Assembly (NCBI GenBank): GCA_949287925.1 | Contig: CASEIR010000020.1 | Location: 1-64,000 of the forward strand | Direction: 5' to 3' | DNA from: an uncultured Lachnospiraceae bacterium | GTDB taxonomy: Bacteria > Bacillota > Clostridia > Lachnospirales > Lachnospiraceae | Length of the DNA stretch: 64,000 nt | Part shown: positions 1-7,524 of the stretch, piece after piece | Layout of the letters: every line of letters begins with the position of its first letter | Numbering within the stretch: position 1 is the first letter of the stretch | The notes under the pieces: generated by a model | The model's database searches: none | Seen by the model: only the letters and a program-made list of their open reading frames with translations | Told to the model about the DNA's origin: nothing | Position numbers and translations under genes: made by a program

Positions 1-55
1 CCCCGGACAACTTGATTAAAAGTCAAGTGCTCTACCACCTGAGCTACACGCCCGC
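1..55 (-). tRNA. tRNA-Lys (TTT), partial at window edge
   Basis: The reverse complement begins GCGGGCGTGTAGCTCAG, with a D-arm and an anticodon loop CTTTTAA (anticodon TTT). The T-arm and 3' acceptor lie beyond the left edge. It is the last visible gene of the tRNA operon. Confidence 0.93.
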
Positions 56-62
56 ATAATAA

Positions 63-134
63 CTGGGCTAGTTGGATTCGAACCAACGAATGCAGGAGTC
101 AAAGTCCTGTGCCTTACCGCTTGGCGATAGCCCA
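63..134 (-). tRNA. tRNA-Gln (TTG)
   Basis: The full cloverleaf can be folded. Acceptor TGGGCTA pairs with TAGCCCA, the anticodon loop is CTTTGAC (anticodon TTG), and the T-loop is GGTTCGAATCC. The 3' CCA is not encoded. It sits between tRNA-His and tRNA-Lys in the same operon. Confidence 0.95.
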
Positions 135-149
135 ATAAAAAGAAAAAAA

Positions 150-224
150 GGTGGGTAATGGGACTCGAACCCATGATATCCAGAACCACAATCTGGCGCG
201 CTAACCAACTGCACCATACCCACC
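150..224 (-). tRNA. tRNA-His (GTG)
   Basis: Acceptor GTGGGTA/TACCCAC is preceded by the extra G at position -1, paired with discriminator C, as expected for tRNA-His. The anticodon loop is TTGTGGT (anticodon GTG). Confidence 0.95.
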
Positions 225-290
225 ATATATATTACTTATCGAACCAAGCGTCCAACTAAGTACCGCATTATTCAATTGTCGTGGTTCTAA

Positions 291-364
291 CGAGCCTGGG
301 GGGATTCGAACCCTCGACCTACGGCTTAGAAGGCCGTTGCTCTATCCAGCTGAGCTACAGACTC
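291..364 (-). tRNA. tRNA-Arg (TCT)
   Basis: Acceptor GAGTCTG/CAGGCTC (one G-U pair) with discriminator G; anticodon loop CTTCTAA (anticodon TCT), reading AGA. A 66-base spacer to tRNA-His is the longest gap in the cluster. Confidence 0.95.
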
Positions 365-370
365 ACAAGA

Positions 371-441
371 AGCGGGTGATGGGAATCGAACCCACGTATC
401 CAGCTTGGAAGGCTGGTGTTCTACCATTGAACTACACCCGC
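371..441 (-). tRNA. tRNA-Gly (TCC)
   Basis: Acceptor GCGGGTG/CACCCGC with discriminator T; anticodon loop CTTCCAA (anticodon TCC), reading GGA. Six bases separate it from tRNA-Pro and six from tRNA-Arg, so the three are clearly cotranscribed and processed. Confidence 0.95.
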
Positions 442-447
442 GGACTA

Positions 448-522
448 TCGGGGTGACAGGATTCGAACCTGCGACCTCCTGGTCCCAAACCAGGCGCTCT
501 AGCCAAGCTGAGCCACACCCCG
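448..522 (-). tRNA. tRNA-Pro (TGG)
   Basis: Acceptor CGGGGTG/CACCCCG with discriminator A; anticodon loop TTTGGGA (anticodon TGG). It is the promoter-proximal gene of the six-gene tRNA operon. Confidence 0.95.
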
Positions 523-558
523 ACAATTTGCTGTCCCGTTCCTCGCGAGACAACAATG

Positions 559-587
559 ATTATATATGATTGTCACAGGCTTGTCAA
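559..587 (-). promoter_or_regulatory. Consensus sigma-A promoter of the tRNA operon
   Basis: On the minus strand, TTGACA and TATAAT are separated by exactly 17 bases. Both hexamers match consensus perfectly. It lies about 37 bases upstream of tRNA-Pro, as expected for a highly expressed stable-RNA operon. Confidence 0.9.
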
Positions 588-625
588 CATTTTTTTCATT
601 TTTATCTCTTTATTTTTTAATTTCT

Positions 626-1105
626 CTACAAATAACGGATTTCGAAGCCTGTCTGCCCTTTCTCATCCGTATCCATCACAATATAGCTAGGATGTCTCCC
701 CTGCTGTCTGGGATACGCGATACTGCCCGGATTCAGCATAATCAGATTATTTTCCTCCGTTATCGATGGCATGTGAGTATGACCGTACATGACGACATCC
801 GCTCCCCGGCCTTTTGCCTCCTTACGTATACGCTCTTCCCCCATGGACACATAATAATAATGGCCATGAGTGAGAAACACATGGTTTCCATCAATCATAA
901 TCTCCTTTTCCGCCGGCAGATCTGAAAAAAAATCATTGTTTCCGCGGACAATGTGGACCGGACAGTCTACAAGAGCTTCTATATAATCATCCGCCCCCTC
1001 CACATCTCCCAGATGAATCAAGAGGTCAAAAGGCTTTTCCATCTCGATCACACGCTCCAGATTACGGTGGGATTTATGCGTATCACTGACAATCAATATC
1101 TTCAT
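626..1105 (-). CDS. YfcE/MJ0936-type metallophosphoesterase
   Basis: This is a 159-residue calcineurin-like phosphodiesterase, the usual length for the YfcE/MJ0936 family. The family cleaves phosphodiester bonds using two metal ions. The metal-binding signatures are all visible: SDTH near residue 8, GDVEG near 33, RGNND near 55, THGHY near 79 and YGHTHMP near 108. It is the last gene of a tight minus-strand operon after the THUMP methyltransferase and rdgB; the rdgB stop is only 18 bases upstream. The physiological substrate cannot be read from the sequence. No hairpin terminator is obvious downstream, only AT-rich sequence before the tRNA promoter. Confidence 0.9.
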   Translation of the reverse strand: MKILIVSDTHKSHRNLERVIEMEKPFDLLIHLGDVEGADDYIEALVDCPVHIVRGNNDFFSDLPAEKEIMIDGNHVFLTHGHYYYVSMGEERIRKEAKGRGADVVMYGHTHMPSITEENNLIMLNPGSIAYPRQQGRHPSYIVMDTDEKGQTGFEIRYL

Positions 1106-1123
1106 ACTTGCGTTTCCCCATTG

Positions 1124-1750
1124 CTAAATTGCATTTTGTTTCTCTTCCAGTATCGTTCTCATTTTTCTCAGCCCTTCGCCTCTATGGCTCAGTTCGTTTT
1201 TCTTCTCCGGGGCCAGCTGGGCGCTGGTACAGCCGTATTCCGGCAGATAAAAGATGGGATCATAGCCAAATCCATTCTCTCCGGCGATCTCATGTCCAAT
1301 GATTCCTTCCATGGTGCCGCGTACCACTGCCGTACTTCCATCCGGAAATGCGGCTGCTATGGCACAGACGAACCGCGCCGTACGTTTCTCATCCTCTACT
1401 CCTTCCAGACGGTCCAGCAACGCCTGATTCTTAATATCATAAGAAGTGTTTTCTCCCATATACCGGGCCGAATAGATTCCAGGCTCTTTATTCAGATAAT
1501 CAATCTCCAATCCCGAGTCATCCGCCAATACCACAGCGCTTCTATATTCCTCCACAACTCTTGCCGCCTCTGCAATTTTCGTGGCTTTGATCAGCGCGTT
1601 CTCCTCAAAAGTACTCCCATCTTCCACTACATCCGCATGGAGTCCGGCCTCGGACTGAGACAGAACCTCCAGCCCCAGATCGCTTAAGATCATCCGGATC
1701 TCGATCATCTTATGTTCATTTCCCGTTGCAAATATGATTTTATCTATCAT
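1124..1750 (-). CDS. rdgB: XTP/dITP pyrophosphatase (RdgB/HAM1)
   Basis: A 208-residue house-cleaning nucleotide pyrophosphatase that removes ITP, XTP and dITP from the pool. The N-terminal FATGNEHK motif, the central VVLADDSGLEID and GIYSARY stretches, and the FGYDPIF and LAPEKKNELSHRG motifs are diagnostic. An in-frame ATG 18 bases further upstream exists. I chose the start reading MIDKIIFATGN because it is preceded by AAAGGAAGAG at good spacing and family members begin this way. It sits between the methyltransferase and the phosphodiesterase genes. Confidence 0.95.
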   Translation of the reverse strand: MIDKIIFATGNEHKMIEIRMILSDLGLEVLSQSEAGLHADVVEDGSTFEENALIKATKIAEAARVVEEYRSAVVLADDSGLEIDYLNKEPGIYSARYMGENTSYDIKNQALLDRLEGVEDEKRTARFVCAIAAAFPDGSTAVVRGTMEGIIGHEIAGENGFGYDPIFYLPEYGCTSAQLAPEKKNELSHRGEGLRKMRTILEEKQNAI

Positions 1751-1794
1751 AGGTCTCTTCCTTTCCATATATAAATCCGTTAAACCCGAATCTT

Positions 1795-2952
1795 CTATCT
1801 GTCATTTTTCGGCTTTCTTGGCGGTTTCGGTCCCTGAAACTGATAAAAATAGGTCTTCAGCATTCCATTATAGATCTTCCGGTTTTTATCAGCTTTTCTT
1901 CCAAAATAACGCTCTGCATCTTCATAAGAAGTAATCATGTAAGCCGACCAGGAATCCAGTCTCCGGAAACTCTCGCCAAAGGCTCGGTAGAGTTCCGGCA
2001 GGTCCTTCTTGTCTTCCAGACGTTCTCCATAAGGGGGATTTGTAATAATAAATCCATATTTCTTCGGATGGTTCAGCTCCCTTACATCTCGTTTCTGAAA
2101 ATGAATCAGGCGTTCTACTCCAGCTTCTCTTGCATTCCTCCTGGCAATACGGATCACTTCTTCTTCCGCATCATATCCCTGGATATCCACTTCGATGCCG
2201 TCTTCCATCAGATCATTCGCTTCATTGACTGTGTCGTACCACAGTTTGCGTGGAATGAGATTGGTCCAGGCCTCCGCCGTAAAGGAACGGTTCATCCCCG
2301 GAGCAATATGAGCCGCCATCATAGCCGCCTCAATGGGGAACGTTCCACTTCCACAGAACGGATCTACCAAAATCCGGTCCCTTTTCCATGGAGTCAAAAG
2401 GATTAGAGCAGCCGCCAGCGTCTCCGTAATCGGCGCCTTGCCGGACACTTCCCGGTATCCTCTTTTGTGAAGAGACACACCAGATGAATCGATTCCCACC
2501 GTCACCTTATCTTTCATCAGAAATACCCGTACCGGATATTCCGCGCCGTTTTCCGGAAACCACTCGATTCCATATCGCTCCTGAAGCCTGCGCACCATAG
2601 CTTTTTTCATGATGGACTGGATGTCGGAAGGACTGAATAATTTACTTTTTACAGACGCCGCCTTGGCTACCCAGAATTTTCCATCCTTCGGGATATAGTT
2701 TTCCCACGGGAGACTGCGGGTTTTTTCAAACAATTCATCGAATGTGACTGCGGAAAAACTTCCCACTTTTACCAGAATCCGCTCCGCTGTCCGAAGAAAG
2801 ATATTGGCGCGGCAGACTGCTTCTGCGTCTCCCAGGAAAGTGACCCTTCCGTCTTCCACCTCTGAAATCTCATAACCCAGATCCATAATTTCCCTTTTCA
2901 GCACCGCCTCCAGGCCAAAATGGCAGGGTGCGATCAATTCTATATATTTCAT
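1795..2952 (-). CDS. THUMP-domain class I RNA methyltransferase (RlmL N-terminal/YpsC type)
   Basis: A 385-residue protein with an N-terminal ferredoxin-like/THUMP RNA-binding region (about residues 1-155) and a C-terminal Rossmann methyltransferase domain. VDPFCGSGTFPIEAAMMA is the SAM-binding loop. TNPPYGERL is the NPPY catalytic motif of N2-guanine methyltransferases. The family modifies 23S rRNA guanine (RlmL-like) in other bacteria; the exact target here is inferred. GGAG lies six bases ahead of the chosen ATG. A TTG four codons upstream overlaps that ribosome site and is less likely. First gene of the operon with rdgB and the phosphodiesterase. Confidence 0.9.
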   Translation of the reverse strand: MKYIELIAPCHFGLEAVLKREIMDLGYEISEVEDGRVTFLGDAEAVCRANIFLRTAERILVKVGSFSAVTFDELFEKTRSLPWENYIPKDGKFWVAKAASVKSKLFSPSDIQSIMKKAMVRRLQERYGIEWFPENGAEYPVRVFLMKDKVTVGIDSSGVSLHKRGYREVSGKAPITETLAAALILLTPWKRDRILVDPFCGSGTFPIEAAMMAAHIAPGMNRSFTAEAWTNLIPRKLWYDTVNEANDLMEDGIEVDIQGYDAEEEVIRIARRNAREAGVERLIHFQKRDVRELNHPKKYGFIITNPPYGERLEDKKDLPELYRAFGESFRRLDSWSAYMITSYEDAERYFGRKADKNRKIYNGMLKTYFYQFQGPKPPRKPKNDR

Positions 2953-2988
2953 AATCATCTCCAACTCAATTGAATACTCTTATTTTTC

Positions 2989-3018
2989 ATCTTACTTGTT
3001 TTTCCTCCTATTTGTCAA
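2989..3018 (-). promoter_or_regulatory. Promoter for the methyltransferase-rdgB operon
   Basis: TTGACA and TAAGAT on the minus strand are separated by 18 bases, 37 bases upstream of the methyltransferase start and just past the terminator of the preceding small gene. Confidence 0.75.
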
Positions 3019-3029
3019 TCCGACAGCAT

Positions 3030-3068
3030 AAAAAAGAAACCGCGGACAGAGAACTCTTCTCTGCCCGC
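3030..3068 (-). terminator. Terminator of the 56-residue Asn/Ser-rich protein gene
   Basis: On the minus strand, GCGGGCAGAGAA pairs with TTCTCTGTCCGC (one G-U pair) around a three-base loop, followed by TTTCTTTTTT: a textbook intrinsic terminator. Confidence 0.9.
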
Positions 3069-3106
3069 AGCCTCTTGCTTTCTTTGCTGAATGCAGCCAT
3101 CCGATA

Positions 3107-3277
3107 TTAATACTTGTCGCTGTAATCAGAAGCATTGGAAGAATAGTTTTTTGTTGAGTTATTCTTTCCATATGCATTCTTGGATGTGTTTTTTTCAGAC
3201 GTCTGCTTGTTCATGCCATTCTGACTCCCGTTCTGAGAGCTGTTCTTACTGTTGGATGATTGATAATTTTTTGCCAT
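3107..3277 (-). CDS. 56-residue Asn/Ser/Lys-rich protein of unknown function, possibly spore-associated
   Basis: A short reading frame that begins MAKNYQSSNSKNSSQNG and ends NASDYSDKY. It is very rich in Asn, Ser, Lys and Gln, with few hydrophobic residues and no membrane segment, and is probably disordered. It is well supported as a gene: a perfect AGGAGG sits seven bases before the ATG, and a strong terminator follows about 39 bases past the stop. The composition recalls small spore proteins of Clostridia, but I see no diagnostic SASP motif, so that idea is only a guess. It is monocistronic, between the DUF1700-type gene and the methyltransferase operon. Confidence 0.75.
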   Translation of the reverse strand: MAKNYQSSNSKNSSQNGSQNGMNKQTSEKNTSKNAYGKNNSTKNYSSNASDYSDKY

Positions 3278-3479
3278 GTCAATTCCTCCTAATCAATTTG
3301 ATTACAAGGTTATTATTACCGTTTGCCGTCAATCTATGTACATCCTTTTCAAAAAATTTTTTTCAAATAATTAAGGTTTTTTTAATATTTTTCTTGCTTT
3401 TTGCCTTTTCCTATATTATACTAGTCAATGTAGAAAGGAATCTTTCTACAACCCCTTATTAATTATTTATACTCCCCTC

Positions 3480-3511
3480 AAAAGACCGATGGCTCCCCCA
3501 TCGGTCTTTTA
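3480..3511 (-). terminator. Terminator of the DUF1700-type gene
   Basis: AAAAGACCGATGG and CCATCGGTCTTTT form a near-perfect hairpin with A and T runs on both sides. It lies 14 bases past the stop of the gene ending at 3525 and could work in either direction. Confidence 0.9.
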
Positions 3512-3524
3512 CTTTTTCCAGGCG

Positions 3525-3983
3525 TCACCGCCGTCTGTTTATCATTCTCATTACAATTACAATCAATAACAGCGGAACCAGGATAGGCGCCAACAAAGAC
3601 AATATCCCGCCGATCACTGCAATCACCAGCACCAGCACGCCGATCACTCCCAGCAGAAAAAGCAGACTCTTCCACCAGGTATCCAGGCCGAACACATGGA
3701 CTTTCCCCCGGCTGGCAGAGTCGCGCCTGGAGTTCCGTCCAGGCTCTGGTTCATAATAAGTCTCCCCTGCAGTCCTACTCTGAGCCCCGGATGCTCCGAT
3801 CAGGGACCGGGCAATGGCCCATGGATCTCCCAGCTCTTCCAGGATATCTTCTTCCCGCCTTCCTTTTTTTACTTCTTCCTTAATATAATCGTTATAGTAG
3901 GCAATATGATTCTGGACTTCTGCCGCAGGCAGACTTCCGGACAGCTTTTCTCTGAGTCCGTCCAGGAATTCTTTTCTAGTCAT
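3525..3983 (-). CDS. DUF1700-type membrane protein
   Basis: A 152-residue protein. The N-terminal 70 residues (TRKEFLDGLREKLSG through LGDPWAIARSLIG) are the typical DUF1700 helical module, which in Firmicutes often accompanies PadR-type regulators. A charged, Arg/Ser-rich linker follows. Then come two hydrophobic segments near residues 101-145 (LLFLLGVIGVLVLVIAVIGG and APILVPLLLIVIV), ending in RMINRRR. The start was chosen because AGAAGGAG precedes the ATG; a TTG nine codons upstream lacks such a site. No PadR gene is adjacent, so its partner is unknown. Confidence 0.8.
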   Translation of the reverse strand: MTRKEFLDGLREKLSGSLPAAEVQNHIAYYNDYIKEEVKKGRREEDILEELGDPWAIARSLIGASGAQSRTAGETYYEPEPGRNSRRDSASRGKVHVFGLDTWWKSLLFLLGVIGVLVLVIAVIGGILSLLAPILVPLLLIVIVMRMINRRR

Positions 3984-4126
3984 ATCTATTTCTCCTTCTG
4001 AACCTTGCAATCTGTCTAAAGCTTTTCACAAAGCAAAAACCTTGCACTAAGAATAGCATAATCATATATCCATTCCAAGTACAAGGTTCTTAAAATTTTC
4101 TAAGGAATTTCTAAACCACTGGTCTT

Positions 4127-6238
4127 TTATACTTCAAAAATCAAATCTCCATAAGAAGGCATTGGCCAAGCTTCTTTATCTACAATCATTTCCAGCGCAT
4201 CCACCGGCGCGCGCAAAGCTTCCATAGCAGGAACAACATGAAAATGATAATATCTCGCCTGCGCTTCCCCTTCCTCCATGGTACACGCCTGCGCTGTCAC
4301 TTCTTTTAACTTCTCCAGGGTCCGTTTGGTTTCAGCAAGATATTCCGTTACTTCGTTCAAAATATCCAGCTGGACCGAAGCATCGGCTCCGGCTTCCTTA
4401 ACTGCATTCACTGTGTCCGCCAGTTCTCTGGTATATTTGATAAACGCCGGAACAAACTGTTTGCTGGCCATATCAATCATTGTACGGGCTTCAATATTCA
4501 TAGCTTTGGAATAACTTTCGAACTTAATCTCCACCCTAGATTCCAGTTCTGTTCTGGTAAAGACATTAAAGCGTTCGAACATGGCCACATTCTTATCTGT
4601 CGTCAGCGCCGGAATCGACTCCACCATGGACGGAATATTGGGAAGCCCTCTTCTCTCGGCTTCTTTCACCCATTCTTCCGAATATCCGTTTCCATTGAAA
4701 ACGATCCGGTAATTCTCCGTAGCATATTTCTTAATCAGATCGTGTACCGCCATCTCAAAATCATCGGCAGATTCCAGGACATCGCAGGCGTCTGCAAATG
4801 CCTCTGCCACAATAGTGTTCAGTACCACGTTCGGTCCTGCGATGGAATCCCGGGATCCCACCATACGGAACTCAAATTTATTGCCGGTAAAGGCAAACGG
4901 CGAAGTACGATTGCGGTCTGTAGCATCTTTTGCAAGATTCGGCAGTGTGCTGACACCCGTTTCCAGTTTACCTCCTTTGAGGCTGTGAGTGGCTTCTCCA
5001 GTCATAATCAGCTGCTCCATCACATCTTCCAGCTGCTCGCCCAGGAAAACTGATATGATCGCCGGCGGCGCCTCGTCCGCTCCCAGCCGGTGGTCATTTC
5101 CCGGATCTGCTGCAGATTCCCGCAGCAGGTCTGCATGCTCGTTAACCGCCTTCAGAATACAGGTCAGAACCAGAAGAAACTGAATATTCTCATGGGGCGT
5201 CTTCCCCGGATCCATCAGATTCTTCCCTTCATCCGTTACCAGCGACCAGTTATTATGCTTACCGGAACCATTCACGCCTGCGAAAGGTTTTTCGTGAAGC
5301 AGACATTTCATGCCGTGCTGTCCTGCCACTCTTTTCAGCGTCTGCATAACCAGATGGTTGTGGTCTACCGCCACATTGGCCTCTGCGTAAATAGGCGCCA
5401 GTTCATGCTGGGCCGGAGCCACCTCGTTGTGCTGGGTCTTGGAGGATACCCCCACCTTCCACAGCTCAATATTCACATCCTTCATAAATCCGGCAATCCG
5501 CTGACGGAGTGTTCCAAAGTAATGATCGTCCAATTCCTGGCCCTTGGGCGGCATCGCTCCGAACAGGGTACGGCCTGCGTAGATCAGGTCCTTTCTTTCC
5601 CGGAATTTCTTCGCGTCCACCAGGAAATACTCCTGCTCCGCTCCCACAGACGGAGTCACTTTCTTCGCCGTCGTATTTCCGAACAGACGGATCAGACGGA
5701 GCGCCTGTACATTAATCGCTTCCATAGATCGTAGAAGCGGCGTCTTCTGATCCAACGCTTCCCCGGTATAGGAGCAGAATGCTGTCGGTATACAAAGCGT
5801 AGCGCCTGCAGCGTCTTTTCTGACAAATGCAGGAGACGTACAATCCCAGGCTGTATAGCCTCGCGCCTCAAACGTGGCTCTCAAGCCTCCGGAAGGGAAT
5901 GAAGATGCGTCCGGTTCTCCCTTAATCAGCTCTTTTCCGGAAAAACTCATCAGTACTTTACCGCTTGGCAGCGGAGCCGAAATGAAAGAATCATGCTTTT
6001 CTGCCGTAACGCCAGTCAGAGGCTGGAACCAGTGGGTATAATGGGTTGCCCCCTTTTCAATGGCCCATTCCTTCATCTCATGGGCGATCACGTCCGCAGT
6101 TGCCAGATCCAGTTCTTTTCCTTCCTCGATGGTCTTCTTCAGATCTTTATAGACCTTCTTCGGCAGTCTTTCCTGCATCACGGTATCGTTGAATACATCT
6201 TCGCCAAATATTTCAGCTACATTCAGTGCTTCACTCAT
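4127..6238 (-). CDS. glnN: Glutamine synthetase type III (GlnN)
   Basis: A 703-residue ammonia-assimilating enzyme that makes glutamine from glutamate, ammonia and ATP. The length is that of the long type III family, not the ~450-residue type I enzymes. Recognisable catalytic blocks are [10 protein letters not shown] (around residue 200), [13 protein letters not shown], the ATP loop [14 protein letters not shown] (around 320) and [20 protein letters not shown] (around 450). The C-terminal extension is helical. The gene follows fba on the same strand but beyond its terminator. I see no clear promoter in the short gap, so it may depend on read-through or a weak promoter. Confidence 0.97.
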   Translation of the reverse strand: MSEALNVAEIFGEDVFNDTVMQERLPKKVYKDLKKTIEEGKELDLATADVIAHEMKEWAIEKGATHYTHWFQPLTGVTAEKHDSFISAPLPSGKVLMSFSGKELIKGEPDASSFPSGGLRATFEARGYTAWDCTSPAFVRKDAAGATLCIPTAFCSYTGEALDQKTPLLRSMEAINVQALRLIRLFGNTTAKKVTPSVGAEQEYFLVDAKKFRERKDLIYAGRTLFGAMPPKGQELDDHYFGTLRQRIAGFMKDVNIELWKVGVSSKTQHNEVAPAQHELAPIYAEANVAVDHNHLVMQTLKRVAGQHGMKCLLHEKPFAGVNGSGKHNNWSLVTDEGKNLMDPGKTPHENIQFLLVLTCILKAVNEHADLLRESAADPGNDHRLGADEAPPAIISVFLGEQLEDVMEQLIMTGEATHSLKGGKLETGVSTLPNLAKDATDRNRTSPFAFTGNKFEFRMVGSRDSIAGPNVVLNTIVAEAFADACDVLESADDFEMAVHDLIKKYATENYRIVFNGNGYSEEWVKEAERRGLPNIPSMVESIPALTTDKNVAMFERFNVFTRTELESRVEIKFESYSKAMNIEARTMIDMASKQFVPAFIKYTRELADTVNAVKEAGADASVQLDILNEVTEYLAETKRTLEKLKEVTAQACTMEEGEAQARYYHFHVVPAMEALRAPVDALEMIVDKEAWPMPSYGDLIFEV

Positions 6239-6292
6239 ACTTTACATAATTCCTTTCTATCTTAGTCTTCCCTGCCGCCACAGGCGAATCAG

Positions 6293-6330
6293 AAAAAGGC
6301 ACTCCGGCTTACGGCCGGAACGCCTTTCTT
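6293..6330 (-). terminator. Terminator of fba
   Basis: On the minus strand, AAGGCGTTCCGGC pairs along 13 bases (two G-U pairs) with GCCGGAGTGCCTT, followed by TTTC. It lies between fba and glnN. Confidence 0.9.
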
Positions 6331-6399
6331 CTTCAATTATGTCCGTTAGTATAACGCAATCAGACAAAAAAGGCAAGCAGCTTCTTATCTTATTACGTC

Positions 6400-7263
6400 T
6401 TAAGCCTTTCCTACAGAACCAAATAATTCCATCTTCTCTTTTACCGTCTGCATAATTGCATCTGCGCCCGGTTTCAGCAGTTTACGAGGATCGAAGCCTT
6501 TTCCTTCCAGATCCTTTCCTGCCTCAATATACTTACGTGTAGCATCTGCAAAAGATAACTGACACTCGGTATTAACATTGATCTTCGCTACGCCAAGGTC
6601 GATAGCTTTCTTGATCATATCTTCCGGAATTCCGGTACCACCGTGAAGAACCAGAGGCATATCGCCTGTCAGCTGCTGGATCGCATCCAGAGTCTCAAAA
6701 CTTAAACCTGCCCAGTTTGCAGGATATTTGCCATGGATGTTGCCGATACCTGCTGCCAGCATATCTACGCCAAGATCAGCGATCATCTTACATTCCTTCG
6801 GATCTGCACATTCACCCTGTCCGATTACGCCGTCTTCTTCTCCGCCGATAGAACCAACTTCAGCTTCCAGAGACATCCCTTTCTCTTTGCAGACTGCAAT
6901 CAGTTCTTTTGTCTTCGCTACATTCTCTTCGATCGGATAGTGAGATCCGTCAAACATGATGGATGAGAATCCAGCTTCGATACATTTATAACATCCTTCA
7001 TAAGTACCGTGATCCAGGTGCAGTGCAACCGGAACTGTGATTCCAAGTTCATCGATCATTGCAGAAACCATGGCTGCAACGGTCTTGAATCCTGTCATAT
7101 ACTTTCCTGCGCCTTCAGATACGCCCAGGATTACAGGTGACTTGCACTCTTCTGCTGTAAGAAGGATACTCTTTGTCCACTCCAGGTTGTTGATGTTGAA
7201 CTGTCCAACCGCATAGTGGCCTGCCACTGCTTTTTCAAGCATCTCTTTTGCTGATACTAACAT
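6400..7263 (-). CDS. fba: Fructose-1,6-bisphosphate aldolase, class II
   Basis: A 287-residue zinc-dependent glycolytic aldolase that splits fructose-1,6-bisphosphate into glyceraldehyde-3-phosphate and dihydroxyacetone phosphate. Motifs: ALHLDHGT (catalytic Asp and zinc His), FSSIMFDGSHYP, GSIGGEEDG, PLVLHGGTGIPED (zinc His) and KINVNTE. An in-frame ATG 25 codons upstream overlaps the -10 box of the promoter and so cannot be in the transcript. The start used here (MLVSAKEML) has GGAGG at proper spacing. Monocistronic, with its own promoter and terminator. Confidence 0.97.
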   Translation of the reverse strand: MLVSAKEMLEKAVAGHYAVGQFNINNLEWTKSILLTAEECKSPVILGVSEGAGKYMTGFKTVAAMVSAMIDELGITVPVALHLDHGTYEGCYKCIEAGFSSIMFDGSHYPIEENVAKTKELIAVCKEKGMSLEAEVGSIGGEEDGVIGQGECADPKECKMIADLGVDMLAAGIGNIHGKYPANWAGLSFETLDAIQQLTGDMPLVLHGGTGIPEDMIKKAIDLGVAKINVNTECQLSFADATRKYIEAGKDLEGKGFDPRKLLKPGADAIMQTVKEKMELFGSVGKA

Positions 7264-7336
7264 ATTTACTTCCTCCAATTCCTTCTGCCATACAGATGCA
7301 CCCGCATCTTTGGCAAGTTGTAATTTCACTTTTTTC

Positions 7337-7365
7337 ATTATAGCTCATAAATCAGAAATTGACAA
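7337..7365 (-). promoter_or_regulatory. Promoter of fba
   Basis: TTGTCA, 17 bases, TATAAT on the minus strand. The transcript would start near 7330, giving a leader of about 65 bases before the fba ATG. Confidence 0.88.
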
Positions 7366-7437
7366 GGAATTGTGCAATTTTCCGTTTTTTAGATTTTGAA
7401 CATGATTTGGACACACTTTTTAACTATAACACAAACA

Positions 7438-7464
7438 AGATAGTTGAAATTTTTTCGACTATCT
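7438..7464. repeat. Imperfect inverted repeat upstream of fba
   Basis: AGATAGTTGAA and TTCGACTATCT form an 11-base inverted repeat (one G-U type mismatch) around a short T-rich spacer. It lies about 75 bases upstream of the fba -35 box and could be a regulator site or a terminator remnant. Confidence 0.4.
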
Positions 7465-7481
7465 CCCCCCTCCTGAAGTAT

Positions 7482-7505
7482 GGCATCCGGGAATTCCCGG
7501 ATGCC
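7482..7505. repeat. Perfect 24-base palindrome downstream of the GH30/GH43 gene
   Basis: GGCATCCGGGAA is followed directly by its reverse complement TTCCCGGATGCC. It lies 20 bases past the glycosidase stop codon. There is no T-run on the minus side, so it may be a 3' stabilising hairpin or a weak terminator. Confidence 0.7.
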
Positions 7506-7524
7506 GCTTTCCTTTTATACGGAA

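Noticed and set aside
326..556. A 76-codon open frame across the tRNA cluster on the minus strand
   Set aside because: It is made entirely of tRNA-Arg, -Gly and -Pro sequence and has no ribosome site of its own.
1..600. The tRNA cluster as a phage or island attachment site
   Set aside because: No integrase, no direct repeat of a tRNA 3' end and no phage genes nearby.
4041..4095. AACCTTG ... CAAGGTT inverted repeat between the DUF1700-type gene and glnN as a terminator
   Set aside because: The arms are seven bases with a loop of about 40 bases and no T-run.
7264..7338. A 25-codon N-terminal extension of fba
   Set aside because: Its ATG overlaps the -10 box of the promoter, so it would not be in the mRNA; GGAGG fits the shorter start.
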